Part shown: in pieces, positions 13,595 to 22,024 of the stretch | Position numbering within the stretch: position 1 is the stretch's first letter | How the letters are laid out: each line of letters starts with the position of its first letter | Assembly: GCF_016862075.1 (NCBI RefSeq) | Contig: NZ_BOMG01000036.1 | Span: 1-32,766, forward strand | Direction: 5' to 3' | DNA from: Actinoplanes couchii | Lineage (GTDB): Bacteria > Actinomycetota > Actinomycetes > Mycobacteriales > Micromonosporaceae | DNA length: 32,766 bases | The notes under the pieces: generated by a model | Databases searched by the model: none | Told to the model about the DNA's origin: nothing | What the model saw: only the letters and a program-made list of their open reading frames with translations | Position numbers and translations under genes: made by a program

Positions 13595-14698
13595 CTAGGC
13601 AGAGAACTCGGCGAGCCGGTCGGCGGCGGCCGCCACCCGCTCGTCGGTCGCGGTCATGGCGATCCGCACGTGTTTCGCGGCCGCTGGGCCGTAGAACGCG
13701 CCGGGCGCGGCGAGGATGCCGTGCCGGGCCAACCGGTCCACGGTGGTCCAGCAGTCCTCGTCGCGGGTCGCCCACAGGTAGAGGCCCGCTTCCGAGTGGC
13801 TGATCTCGAAACCGGCCTTGACCAGCGCGGACCGCAGGATCTCGCGCCGGGCGGCATAGCGCTCCCGCTGCTGCGCGACATGCTCCTCGTCGGTCAGCGC
13901 GGCGACCATGGCCGCCTGCACCGGCGCCGGGACGATCATGCCGGCGTGTTTGCGCACCGCCAGCAGCTCGGCGATCAGGGCCGGGTCGCCGCCGACGAAA
14001 CCGGCGCGGTAACCGGCCAGGTTGGAGCGCTTGGAGAGCGAGTGCACCGCCAGCACTCCGGTGTAGTCGCCGCCGGTGACCTCGTCGGAGAGCACCGAGA
14101 CCGGCGTGGTGTCCCAGCCCAGCGACAGGTAGCACTCGTCGCTGACCACGGTGACGCCGCGCTCGCGGGCCCAGGCGACCACCTTGCGCAGGTGCTCGAC
14201 CGGGAGCACCTTGCCGGTCGGGTTGGACGGCGAGTTGATCCAGATCAGTTTGACCCGGGGGTCGGGGCCGATCGCGGTGAGCGAGTCGCTCCGGAACACC
14301 TCGGCGCCGGCCAGCTTCACGCCGACCTCGTACGTCGGGTAGCAGACCTGCGGGATGACGACCACGTCACCGGGCCGGACCCCGAGCAGGGTGGGCAGCC
14401 AGGCGACCAGCTCCTTCGAGCCGATGGTCGGCAGCACGCCGAACTCACCGGAGGCGCCGCACTCCCGGGCCAGCCAGCCCGCGATCGCGGCACGCAACTG
14501 CGGCGTGCCGGCGGTCAGCGGGTAGCCGGGCGAGTCCGAGGTGTCGGCGAGAGCCTGCCGGACGACCGCCGGGACCGGGTCGACGGGTGTGCCGACCGAC
14601 AGGTCCACGATGCCGTCCGGGTGGGCCCGGGCGATCGTCTTGGCCGGCTCCAGCAGATCCCAGGGGAAGTCCGGCAGGGCCGACGACAGGGCGCTCAG
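13595..14698 (-). CDS. dapC: Succinyldiaminopimelate aminotransferase
   Basis: DapC converts N-succinyl-2-amino-6-oxopimelate to N-succinyl-LL-diaminopimelate with glutamate, between DapD and DapE. The 367-residue product is a class I/II PLP aminotransferase: [11 protein letters not shown] near the N-terminus, [40 protein letters not shown], the cofactor lysine in [15 protein letters not shown] and VRIAMT at the end. The start is uncommon. The family's usual N-terminus begins at a CTG (14698) that overlaps the fdxA stop (CTGA), and no ATG, GTG or TTG lies close in frame. The fdxA-dapC pair is a known actinobacterial arrangement. Enzyme assignment is firm; the CTG start is an inference. Confidence 0.93.
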   Translation of the reverse strand: MSALSSALPDFPWDLLEPAKTIARAHPDGIVDLSVGTPVDPVPAVVRQALADTSDSPGYPLTAGTPQLRAAIAGWLARECGASGEFGVLPTIGSKELVAWLPTLLGVRPGDVVVIPQVCYPTYEVGVKLAGAEVFRSDSLTAIGPDPRVKLIWINSPSNPTGKVLPVEHLRKVVAWARERGVTVVSDECYLSLGWDTTPVSVLSDEVTGGDYTGVLAVHSLSKRSNLAGYRAGFVGGDPALIAELLAVRKHAGMIVPAPVQAAMVAALTDEEHVAQQRERYAARREILRSALVKAGFEISHSEAGLYLWATRDEDCWTTVDRLARHGILAAPGAFYGPAAAKHVRIAMTATDERVAAAADRLAEFSA

Positions 14699-15021
14699 TG
14701 TGCGTCCCCACGCGGCGGCTGGGCCAGGATGAACGTCGCGTCCTTGTCGATCTTGCCGACCTTGGAGGCGCCACCGGGCGAACCCTGGTCCTCGAAGAAC
14801 TCGTAGTTCGCGTTCGTGTAGTCCTTCCACTGCTCCGGGACGTCGTCCTCGTAGAAGATCGCCTCCACCGGGCAGACCGGCTCACAGGCCCCGCAGTCGA
14901 CGCACTCATCGGGGTGGATGTAGAGCATCCGGTTGCCCTCGTAGATGCAGTCGACCGGGCACTCCTCGATGCATGCCTTGTCGAGAACATCGAGGCAGGG
15001 CTCAGCGATGATGTAGGTCAC
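14695..15021 (-). CDS. fdxA: 7Fe ferredoxin
   Basis: The 108-residue acidic electron carrier binds one 3Fe-4S and one 4Fe-4S cluster. Cysteines at 9, 17 and 50 match the 3Fe ligands and 21, 40, 43 and 46 the 4Fe ligands (blocks [19 protein letters not shown] and [21 protein letters not shown]). The C-terminal 50 residues ([20 protein letters not shown]) are typical of actinobacterial FdxA. GTG 15021 has a GAAGGGA ribosome binding site about 7 nt upstream. It is first in the unit with dapC and divergent from a GNAT gene across 83 bp. Confidence 0.96.
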   Translation of the reverse strand: MTYIIAEPCLDVLDKACIEECPVDCIYEGNRMLYIHPDECVDCGACEPVCPVEAIFYEDDVPEQWKDYTNANYEFFEDQGSPGGASKVGKIDKDATFILAQPPRGDAH

Positions 15022-15104
15022 GGGTCTTTCCCTTCAAAGCCACGCCGCGGAGACCGCCGACGACGAATTGCAGAGCCTAGTATTCCCGCCTAGGGAGGTA
15101 TTAC

Positions 15105-16064
15105 GTGCTCCGACAGCAGGATGTGGGACACCGGGTGGTGGTACGGCGAATTGTAGGCGTAACCGGGGACCGCACGCTCTTCACGGACGCCCTCGGTGAG
15201 CTAGTCGACCTCACCGAGACCGAACTCACCATCGCCACCGCCAAAGGCACCGTGCGGGTGCCGTTGCGCGAGGTGCACCGCGCCAAACGGGTGCCGGCCG
15301 CCCGCCGCCCGCACGCCGCCTCGGTGATCGCGCTGGAACACGCCGCCGACGAGGCCTGGCCCGCACCGGTCCGGGCCCGGCTCGGCGGGTGGATCCTGCG
15401 GGCCGCGGACAACTGGACCGGCCGGGCCAACTCGGCGCTGGCCGTCGGCGACCCGGACCGCACGCTGGAGGCGGCGATCGACGCGGTCGGGAAGTGGTAC
15501 CGGGAGCGTGGGCAGCGGCCGCTGATCAACGCGCCGATGCCGCTGGCCGCCCCGGTCAACGCGGCGCTCGACCAGCGGGGCTGGGCCAGCCGGCCGCTGA
15601 CCCTGGTGCAGACCGCCCCGCTGGCCCCGCTGCTGGCCGGCCCGGCCCGCACCGATCTGCCGCCGGTCGACCTGGCCGACTCGGCCGGCGACGACTGGTA
15701 CGCGATGGTCGCCGAGCACAAGGGCACCCTGCCGGCCTCGGCGCTGAGCATTCTGAACGGCGTACCGGAAAAGGTCTTCGCCCATGTCCGCGACACCGAC
15801 GGTGAGCTGCTCGCGGTGGCCCGGGGCGCGGTGACCGGCCCGGATCGCTGGCTCGGTGTGTCGCTGCTGCAGACCGCACCGGCCGCCCGGCGCCGGGGCC
15901 TCGGGCAGCACGTGGTGCGGGCGCTGGCGCAGTGGGCGGCCCAGCGCGACGCGGGTCGCGCCTACCTCCAGGTGGAGGAGCGGAACGCGCCGGCCGTGGC
16001 GTTGTACGGCCGGCTCGGCTTCACCACCCACCACACCTACCTGACCAGGGAAGCCCCGGTCTAG
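15105..16064 (+). CDS. GNAT family N-acetyltransferase
   Basis: The 319-residue product ends in a GNAT fold (about residues 190-316) with the acetyl-CoA loop [21 protein letters not shown] and the closing AYLQVEERNAPAVALYGRLGF. The first 65 residues (VGHRVVVRRIVG, ELTIATAKGTVRVPLREVHRAKRV) look like a small SH3-like barrel, and the middle resembles a second, degenerate GNAT lobe. Substrate is unknown. GTG 15105 is set by the strong AGGGAGGT ribosome binding site (15092-15099, 5-nt spacing). It is divergent from fdxA and converges with the small membrane protein gene, overlapping by 4 nt. Confidence 0.88.
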   Translation: MLRQQDVGHRVVVRRIVGVTGDRTLFTDALGELVDLTETELTIATAKGTVRVPLREVHRAKRVPAARRPHAASVIALEHAADEAWPAPVRARLGGWILRAADNWTGRANSALAVGDPDRTLEAAIDAVGKWYRERGQRPLINAPMPLAAPVNAALDQRGWASRPLTLVQTAPLAPLLAGPARTDLPPVDLADSAGDDWYAMVAEHKGTLPASALSILNGVPEKVFAHVRDTDGELLAVARGAVTGPDRWLGVSLLQTAPAARRRGLGQHVVRALAQWAAQRDAGRAYLQVEERNAPAVALYGRLGFTTHHTYLTREAPV

Positions 16065-16534
16065 CGGCGGCCCACCACGCGGCGCGGGCGCTCGGTCCGG
16101 GCCGCGGTGAACGCCTTCAGCGCCTTGGAGCGGTGGTCGCGGCCCAGCATCACGGTCACCCAGTAACCGATCAGGGTGCCGGCGATCGCGCACGCCCCGA
16201 ACAGCCAGATCTGGGCGAAGAAGTTGCCGGCGCCGCCCTGGAACGGGCTCTCGCCGCTGGCGAACGGTCCCACCAGGACGATCAGGGCCAGGCCGGCGAG
16301 CGCGCCGAACCCGACGTCGGGCAGCCAGTCACCCGGCTTGACCTGCTGGGCCCGGACGAACGTCAGAACCGCCAGGATCACCGCGATCACCGAGAACATG
16401 GCGATCGACGCGAACCCGAGAGCGGTGTCGTCGTCACTGTCGAAGCTGAAACGGATCACCAGCCGGGCGATCGCGTTGATCGCGAACAGGGCGATCGCCA
16501 GCGCCGTGATCCGGAACCAGCGCTGTTGCCTCAT
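16061..16534 (-). CDS. Small membrane protein with four predicted helices
   Basis: The 157-residue product has four hydrophobic stretches (about residues 9-28, 40-62, 76-95 and 110-130) and a basic C-terminal tail. I do not recognise the family. ATG 16534 is chosen because a GGAGGA ribosome binding site lies just upstream and the protein then opens with a normal basic start (MRQQRWFRI). A TACGAT -10 candidate at 16581-16576 sits inside the loop of a perfect inverted repeat. Confidence 0.75.
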   Translation of the reverse strand: MRQQRWFRITALAIALFAINAIARLVIRFSFDSDDDTALGFASIAMFSVIAVILAVLTFVRAQQVKPGDWLPDVGFGALAGLALIVLVGPFASGESPFQGGAGNFFAQIWLFGACAIAGTLIGYWVTVMLGRDHRSKALKAFTAARTERPRRVVGRR

Positions 16535-16562
16535 CTCGTCCTCCAGGAATGGGCGCGGTGGA

Positions 16563-16593
16563 TGTCGTGGGCGGGATCGTAGCGCCCACGACA
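16563..16593. terminator. Perfect 11-bp inverted repeat: terminator of the mshB unit or operator
   Basis: TGTCGTGGGCG (16563-16573) and CGCCCACGACA (16583-16593) pair perfectly around 9 nt. It lies 50 to 80 nt beyond the stop of the mshB-linked membrane gene, as a terminator would. Its loop also contains TACGAT, a -10 candidate for the next gene on the same strand, so it could be an operator instead. Confidence 0.55.
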
Positions 16594-16642
16594 CCGGAGG
16601 TGCTCGATCTCCCGCTCATCTTCGCGGATGGTGCGTGCGGGA

Positions 16643-17170
16643 TTACTCGACGGCGGCTGGGAGTCGGCTGACAGTTGGCGGCCTCAAGATCAACTTATAG
16701 GCGTGTACGGCGAACGTCAGGCTGCCGGCCAGGATCGTCACCACCGACACCCAGTTCTCCTCACTGAGCAGGAAATCGCCCTCCGGCGTCCGGCTGCCCG
16801 CCGCCATCAGCATCACCAGCGTCCACAGCGCCCAGGGCAGACCGAGTGCCGCCCGCCGGCCGGTGGTGGTCACCACGAACCAGCCGAGCGCCAGGTTCGC
16901 CCCGATCGCCACCAGCACCGCCACCGGGACCGCGGAACCGGCACCCGAGTAGGGCGAGTCGCCGTCCAGCACCGCGCCGACCGCACCGGTCCGCAGTGAA
17001 CTCAGCGACAGCTCCAGGAACGCGGTGAGCAGCGTCGCGACGACGGTCACCACGAGACCGGCGATCGAGATCACCCGGCCCCAGCCGGCCCACGGCTGCG
17101 GGCGCTCCACCTCCGCGTACGGCGGGCCGGGGGTGGCCTCCGGCTCCGGGGCGGTCTCCAGCTCGGTCAT
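16643..17170 (-). CDS. Membrane protein cotranscribed with mshB
   Basis: The 175-residue product has a Pro/Glu-rich cytoplasmic start of about 30 residues and four hydrophobic segments ([41 protein letters not shown], a short [18 protein letters not shown] and [20 protein letters not shown]). ATG 17170 overlaps the mshB stop (ATGA), so the two are coupled. A membrane protein after mshB is common in actinobacteria, annotated to my memory as DUF6113; that label is tentative. A link to mycothiol is suggested only by position. Confidence 0.8.
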   Translation of the reverse strand: MTELETAPEPEATPGPPYAEVERPQPWAGWGRVISIAGLVVTVVATLLTAFLELSLSSLRTGAVGAVLDGDSPYSGAGSAVPVAVLVAIGANLALGWFVVTTTGRRAALGLPWALWTLVMLMAAGSRTPEGDFLLSEENWVSVVTILAGSLTFAVHAYKLILRPPTVSRLPAAVE

Positions 17171-18045
17171 CTCCCGGCCACGTCCAAGCCGCTGAACAGG
17201 TCGGACTCCCAGCCGAACGGCCCCGAACCCGGCCCGCGCCCGCCCTTGACGAGCGTGAAGTACTCGACGCCCATGAACTCGTTGCCGAATTCGCCGGCGA
17301 TCCCGTACAGCCAGGAGTTGTCCGGGATCTGGGTGGCGTGCGCCCGCATCGCGGCGGTCTTCTTCGCGTAGTGGTCGGTGCCGTCCATCCGCGCGGCGAT
17401 CTCCTCGTCCGGCGTACCGAACGGCAGGTCCTCGACCTTCTCCACCTCGGCGAACGGGTTGTCGCCGGACTCCCGGAACGCCTCCATGCCGTCCCGGAGC
17501 ACACTCAGCGGCATCGCCGTCCAGTAGATCTTCTCCGGGCCGTCCTCGCCCGCCAGCTCGGCGGCCCGCATCGCGACCCGGTGCGCCTGGATGTGGTCGG
17601 GGTGACCGTAGAAGCCGTTCTCGTCGTAGGTGATCATCACCTGCGGGCGGATCTCCCGGATGATCTCGACCAGGTGGGCGGCCGCCTCGTCCACGTCGGC
17701 GCTCCAGAACGAGCGCGGGTGATCGTTGGTCGGCAGGCCCATCATGCCGGAGTCCCGGTAGCGCCCGGCGCCGCCGAGCATCCGGTGGTCGGTGACGCCG
17801 AGCGCGGTGCACGCCCGCTCCCACTCGACCAGGCGGTAGCCGCCGAGCTGGTCGGAGTGGGCCGCGCCCAGCTTCTCCAGCTCGGGAACGTGGATCTCGC
17901 CCTCTTCGCCCAGGGTGCAGGTGACCAGGGTCACGTGGGCGCCGTCGGAGACATAGTGCGCCATCGTCGCGCCGGTACCGGTGACCTCGTCGTCGGGATG
18001 GGCGTGGACCAGCAGCAGGCGGCGGGCAGGGAGCTTCTCAGTCAC
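17167..18045 (-). CDS. mshB: GlcNAc-Ins deacetylase of mycothiol synthesis
   Basis: MshB removes acetate from N-acetyl-glucosaminyl-inositol to give glucosaminyl-inositol, the third step of mycothiol synthesis, in the cytoplasm. The 292-residue product is a LmbE-type zinc hydrolase: [17 protein letters not shown] holds the first zinc ligands and general base, and [20 protein letters not shown] the second His pair. Length and the C-terminal region ([18 protein letters not shown]) fit MshB rather than the related Mca amidase. GTG 18045 is supported by TACAGT 7 nt upstream. It is divergent from the gene at 18139. Confidence 0.95.
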   Translation of the reverse strand: MTEKLPARRLLLVHAHPDDEVTGTGATMAHYVSDGAHVTLVTCTLGEEGEIHVPELEKLGAAHSDQLGGYRLVEWERACTALGVTDHRMLGGAGRYRDSGMMGLPTNDHPRSFWSADVDEAAAHLVEIIREIRPQVMITYDENGFYGHPDHIQAHRVAMRAAELAGEDGPEKIYWTAMPLSVLRDGMEAFRESGDNPFAEVEKVEDLPFGTPDEEIAARMDGTDHYAKKTAAMRAHATQIPDNSWLYGIAGEFGNEFMGVEYFTLVKGGRGPGSGPFGWESDLFSGLDVAGR

Positions 18046-18052
18046 GGCCGCT

Positions 18053-18058
18053 ACTGTA
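18053..18058 (-). promoter_or_regulatory. -10 element TACAGT, leaderless mshB
   Basis: TACAGT on the minus strand ends 7 nt before the mshB GTG, with no ribosome binding site in between. Confidence 0.55.
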
Positions 18059-18138
18059 CGCGCGACCACCGACCGAATCGGCCCACCAGCCCCGGGTTTG
18101 CCCGGCGCGAGTCGCCCCCGATCGGTGATGCTGGAAGC

Positions 18139-19887
18139 GTGGACCATCCATACGACGTGACCGTCGGCGCCGACAGTGCCCGTGCCGTGTTCCTCCGCTC
18201 GTCGGAGCTCTGGTTCCTCGACCTGACCGACGGGGTGGAGCACCGGGTCGCCGACCGGGTCGGGTCGTACGCCACCGACCGCGACGCCCGGGTGGTGGCG
18301 CTGCTCCGGGACGGGGAACTGCTCCGGGCCGACCTGGTCGACGGCACCCTCGACCCGGTCACGACGGACGGGCCGGCCCACGACCCACGACCCGATCCGC
18401 AGGGTGTCGCCATCGGCTACCTCACCGACCCCGGCGCGGCCGCGTCCCTGCGGGTCACCGGGCCGGACGGCGATCGTCTGCTGGCCGGTGAGCCGGGCAA
18501 CGCGTGGCGGGAGCACGGCGACACGATCGCCTGGGGGATCCCCGGGGCCGGGGCGGCCGAGTTCGGGCGTACCCGCGGCTGGTGGTGGTCCCCGGACGGC
18601 CGGCAGATCCTCGCGGTCCGCAGCGCCCGCACCGTCAGCCTGCACCTGCTCGACCTGGACGAGGGCTGGGTCGACGTGCACTGGGACCGGGAGACGTACC
18701 CGCACCTGGCCCAGGTCCGCTGGTCCGGCGGTGGCCCGCTGATCACCGTGCTGCGCCGGATGCAGCAGCACGGGCTGATCCTCTCCATCGACCCGCGCAC
18801 CGGCGAGACCCAGGTGCACGCGGAACTCGCCGACGCCCGCTGGGTCGAGCCGATCCCGGGCACCCCGCGGCACCTGCCGGACGGCCGGGTGCTGGTCGGC
18901 GGCGAACTCGCGCACGACGGCTTCGACGCCCGCTGCCTGTTCGCCGACGGGTCACTGCTCACCCCGCCCGGGTTGTACGTGCGGCGGGTCGCCGGGACAC
19001 TGCCGCGCGCCGACGGCCCGGCCGGTGCGCCCGACCTGATCGTCGAGGGCAGTCTCGGCGAGCCGTCGGTGCGGGAGGTGTTCCGGGTGCGGACGTCGAT
19101 CGGCGGCGGCGGTCCGGAGGTGCAGCGGATCACCGTGCTGTCCAGTTCTGATCAGGTGACGGTGGGCGGGGACGTGCTCGTCGCGGGCACCCGGGTGTGG
19201 CGCGGTGAGCGGGAGTTCACGCTGCGGGCGCCGGCCGGGACGCACGACTGCGCGCCGGTCCTGGAACGGGTCACCGACCGGCGGCTTCCGGCCGGGATCC
19301 TCTACCCGGCCGGGCACGTCGTCGGGACACGGCTGCCGGTGCTGGTCACGATGGGCGACGGGCCCGGGTTCCAGCAGGTGGTGGCCGATCCGGCGGCGTG
19401 GGCGGAGCGGCAGCGGTGGGCCGACTCCGGCTTCGCCGTCGTCAGCATCGATTCCCGCGGTACGCCGGGAGTGGCGCCCAGCTTCGAGAAGGCGGTGCAC
19501 CGGCGGCTCGCCGACGTGGTGCTCGCCGACCAGGCGGATGCCCTGGCCGCGTTGCACGGCAAGCACCCCGACCTGGACCTGAGCCGGATCGCGGTGCGGG
19601 GACGGGGCCTCGGCGGGTGGCTGGCGGCGATGGCCGTACTCAAGCGGCCCGAGGTTTTTCATCGTGCCGTGGCGCACCAGCCGGTGGTGGACTGGGCGGA
19701 GGTGCCGCCGATCGTGGCCGAGCGCTATCTGGGCGACCGGGCCGACTCGCCGGACGTCTACGCGCACCACGGACTGGCCGAGACGGGGGTGTCCCCCGAC
19801 GTCCTCCTGGTGGGTGCCGAACTGCCCGGTTTCCCGTCGAGGCACACCGTCACCTTCGCGGAGGAGTTAACCTTCCTGAATGGGTGA
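18139..19887 (+). CDS. Prolyl-oligopeptidase-like protein lacking the catalytic serine (probable pseudoenzyme)
   Basis: The 582-residue product has an N-terminal beta-propeller ([34 protein letters not shown] are typical blade sequences of the DPP IV/S9 family) and an alpha/beta-hydrolase end ([40 protein letters not shown]). In active members the nucleophile lies in G-W-S-Y-G-G; here the equivalent is GRGLGG (residues 488-493), so Ser is replaced by Gly. The usual Asp loop near the end reads [10 protein letters not shown], and the protein stops before the catalytic His region. The frame is intact, so this is a degenerate but possibly still useful binding protein rather than a recent pseudogene. 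It is divergent from mshB. GTG 18139 is the start; GATGCT 6 nt upstream is a weak -10. Confidence 0.8.
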   Translation: MDHPYDVTVGADSARAVFLRSSELWFLDLTDGVEHRVADRVGSYATDRDARVVALLRDGELLRADLVDGTLDPVTTDGPAHDPRPDPQGVAIGYLTDPGAAASLRVTGPDGDRLLAGEPGNAWREHGDTIAWGIPGAGAAEFGRTRGWWWSPDGRQILAVRSARTVSLHLLDLDEGWVDVHWDRETYPHLAQVRWSGGGPLITVLRRMQQHGLILSIDPRTGETQVHAELADARWVEPIPGTPRHLPDGRVLVGGELAHDGFDARCLFADGSLLTPPGLYVRRVAGTLPRADGPAGAPDLIVEGSLGEPSVREVFRVRTSIGGGGPEVQRITVLSSSDQVTVGGDVLVAGTRVWRGEREFTLRAPAGTHDCAPVLERVTDRRLPAGILYPAGHVVGTRLPVLVTMGDGPGFQQVVADPAAWAERQRWADSGFAVVSIDSRGTPGVAPSFEKAVHRRLADVVLADQADALAALHGKHPDLDLSRIAVRGRGLGGWLAAMAVLKRPEVFHRAVAHQPVVDWAEVPPIVAERYLGDRADSPDVYAHHGLAETGVSPDVLLVGAELPGFPSRHTVTFAEELTFLNG

Positions 19888-19962
19888 GTAGTCTCGTGAG
19901 GGGTTGATATGAGACCAGATGATATGCGACCGTCCACTCCGGACCCAACGGGAGAGGACGCC

Positions 19963-20520
19963 ATGACGACCACCCTTCACCTCGAGAACCACATCTGGAC
20001 CGAGTCGGAGTATCTGGCCATCGGCGAAACGCCCGAACGCATCGAGCTTTTCGACGGGAGACTGCACGTGAGTCCCGCACCAGGACTGCGTCACCAACAC
20101 GCCTTGGACGAGCTGAAAGACGCCTTCAAGCCGGTGGCTCGCAAGGCCGGCCTGTTCGTCTACGAGAACGTCAATGTGCACGTGGGCCGGAATCGAATTC
20201 CGATCCCGGATCTGACTCTCTTCAAGAACGCCGACTACGACGACGACCTGGTGATCCCCGCTTCGGATGTATTGCTGGTCTGCGAGGTCATGTCGCCGTC
20301 CAACGCGAAGACCGACAAGACCACCAAGATGACCTACTACGCCGAAGCCGGCATCCCTTGGTATCTCCTGGTCGAACCGAGAACCGCCACAGTCACCCTC
20401 TACATGCTCAGCGGAGCAAAGTATGTCGAACATGCGAGTGCGGAGCCCGGGGAGTTGCTGGAACTCGTGGAGCCGGTGGCCGTGACGATCGATCCGGCGG
20501 ATCTGTTGCCGCCTCGGTGA
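19963..20520 (+). CDS. Uma2/DUF820 family PD-(D/E)XK nuclease-fold protein
   Basis: The 185-residue product matches the Uma2 family, a restriction-endonuclease-like fold abundant in cyanobacteria and actinobacteria with no settled role. Visible landmarks are YLAIGETPERIELFDGRL, the catalytic Asp in IPIPDLTLF, the Glu in LVCEVMSPSN and the Lys-rich KTDKTTKMTYYAEAGIPWYL. ATG 19963 is chosen for the GGGAGAGG ribosome binding site just upstream; ATG 19909 would add 18 residues. Codon use is clearly less G/C-biased than in its neighbours, suggesting acquisition. It stands alone between an S9-like gene and tldD. Confidence 0.88.
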   Translation: MTTTLHLENHIWTESEYLAIGETPERIELFDGRLHVSPAPGLRHQHALDELKDAFKPVARKAGLFVYENVNVHVGRNRIPIPDLTLFKNADYDDDLVIPASDVLLVCEVMSPSNAKTDKTTKMTYYAEAGIPWYLLVEPRTATVTLYMLSGAKYVEHASAEPGELLELVEPVAVTIDPADLLPPR

Positions 20521-20540
20521 AAAACGCCGCACCTGGCGCA

Positions 20541-20546
20541 TAGGGT
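20541..20546 (+). promoter_or_regulatory. -10 element TAGGGT, leaderless tldD
   Basis: TAGGGT ends 7 nt before the tldD ATG, 21 nt after the stop of the Uma2 gene. Confidence 0.55.
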
Positions 20547-20553
20547 CGGGTGC

Positions 20554-21990
20554 ATGACCCACTTCGATGAGGCGGGGGCGGCTGTGCAGGCCGCGCTCGA
20601 CGCGGGTGCTCGGTATGCCGACGCCCGGGTGATGGTGCGGCGGAGCGAGAGTCTGTCGGCGCGGGACGGGGCCGTCGAGGACCTGGGGTTCGACGAGAGT
20701 GCCGGGTTGGGTGTGCGGGCGCTGGTCGGGTCGAGCTGGGGCTTCTACGCCGTACCGGAGCTGTCCGAACCAGCCGCGAGAGCCGCCGGGCGGCGCGCCG
20801 CCGAGATCGCCGCCGCCAGTGCCGCGGTTCCCGGTCCCCCGCACGATCTGGTGCCGGCCAGGGCCGTCACGGCGAGCTGGGCCTCCGACTGCGTGATCGA
20901 TCCGCTCGGGGTGTCGCTCTCCGACAAGGGTGACCTGCTGGTCCGGGCGACCGCCGCGGCGAAGGCGGCCGGCGCCGACGTGGCCGAGGCGAACTACGAG
21001 GCGTGGGACACCCGCAAGTGGTTCGTCTCCAGCGAGGGTCACCGCATCGACCAGCACATCCGCGAGTGCGGCGCCGGTGTCACGGCGATCGCGATCGGCG
21101 ACGGCGAGGTGCAGCGCCGGTCCTGGCCGTCGCACCGGGGGCAGCACGGCACCCGTGGCTGGGAGCTGATCGACGAGATCGATCTGGTCGGCAACGCGCC
21201 ACGGATGGCCGAGGAGGCGCGGGCGCTGCTGACCGCACCGCTCTGCCCGGCCACCGAGACGAACCTGGTGCTCGGCGGGGAGCAGCTGGCTCTGCAGATC
21301 CACGAGTCGGTGGGTCACGCGATCGAGCTGGACCGGATCCTCGGGTGGGAGGCCGCGTTCGCCGGGACCAGCTGGCTGGATCTGAGCAGGATCGGTTCCC
21401 TGCGGTACGGGTCGGAGCTGATGAACATCACCATCGATCCGTCGTTCCCGGGCGCGCTGGGCAGCTTCGGGTTCGACGACGAGGGCACTCCGGCCACGAA
21501 ACGGCACGCGGTCAAGGACGGGATCTGGGTCGGGGTGCTGGCCGGGCGGGACTCGGCGGCGGTGGCCGGGCTGGACTACGCGGGCAGTGTCCGGGCCGAC
21601 GGCTGGTCCCGGCTGCCGATGGTGCGGATGACCAATGTCGGACTGGAGCCGGGGCCGCACACGCTCGACGAGATCATCGCCGCTACCGACGACGGCGTGT
21701 TCATGGACGTCAACCGGTCCTGGTCGATCGACGATCGGCGGCTCAACTTCCAGTTCGGGTGCGAGATCGGGTACGAGATCAAGAACGGCAAGCTGGGCCG
21801 GATGCTGCGTAATCCCACGTACACCGGCATCGGTCCGCGCTTCTGGCAGTCGATGGACATGCTCTCCAGCGAGACGGTCGCGTGGGGCACGCCGAACTGC
21901 GGCAAGGGTCAGCCGGGCCAGATCGGTCACACCGGGCATCCGGCGGCGCCGGCCCGGTTCGCGAACGTGCGGGTGGGGGTGCGGGGATGA
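20554..21990 (+). CDS. tldD: TldD metalloprotease subunit
   Basis: TldD is the catalytic subunit of the TldD-TldE heterodimer, a zinc protease that in Escherichia coli trims unfolded peptides and matures microcin B17. The 478-residue product has the active-site helix LQIHESVGHAIELDRILG (HExxxH, around residues 248-260) and the family's C-terminal blocks LGSFGFDDEGTPATKRHAV and GKGQPGQIGHTGHPAAPARF, the last with a conserved Cys just before it. Length is normal. It is followed at once by tldE. The substrate in actinobacteria is unknown. Confidence 0.94.
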   Translation: MTHFDEAGAAVQAALDAGARYADARVMVRRSESLSARDGAVEDLGFDESAGLGVRALVGSSWGFYAVPELSEPAARAAGRRAAEIAAASAAVPGPPHDLVPARAVTASWASDCVIDPLGVSLSDKGDLLVRATAAAKAAGADVAEANYEAWDTRKWFVSSEGHRIDQHIRECGAGVTAIAIGDGEVQRRSWPSHRGQHGTRGWELIDEIDLVGNAPRMAEEARALLTAPLCPATETNLVLGGEQLALQIHESVGHAIELDRILGWEAAFAGTSWLDLSRIGSLRYGSELMNITIDPSFPGALGSFGFDDEGTPATKRHAVKDGIWVGVLAGRDSAAVAGLDYAGSVRADGWSRLPMVRMTNVGLEPGPHTLDEIIAATDDGVFMDVNRSWSIDDRRLNFQFGCEIGYEIKNGKLGRMLRNPTYTGIGPRFWQSMDMLSSETVAWGTPNCGKGQPGQIGHTGHPAAPARFANVRVGVRG

Positions 21991-22024
21991 GCTCTTCGTT
22001 CAACGGCGCGGCGGGAGTGGCGGC

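Noticed and set aside
19867..21939. 690-codon minus-strand frame opposite the Uma2 gene and tldD
   Set aside because: No recognisable domain; the plus strand carries well-conserved proteins with HExxxH and other motifs.
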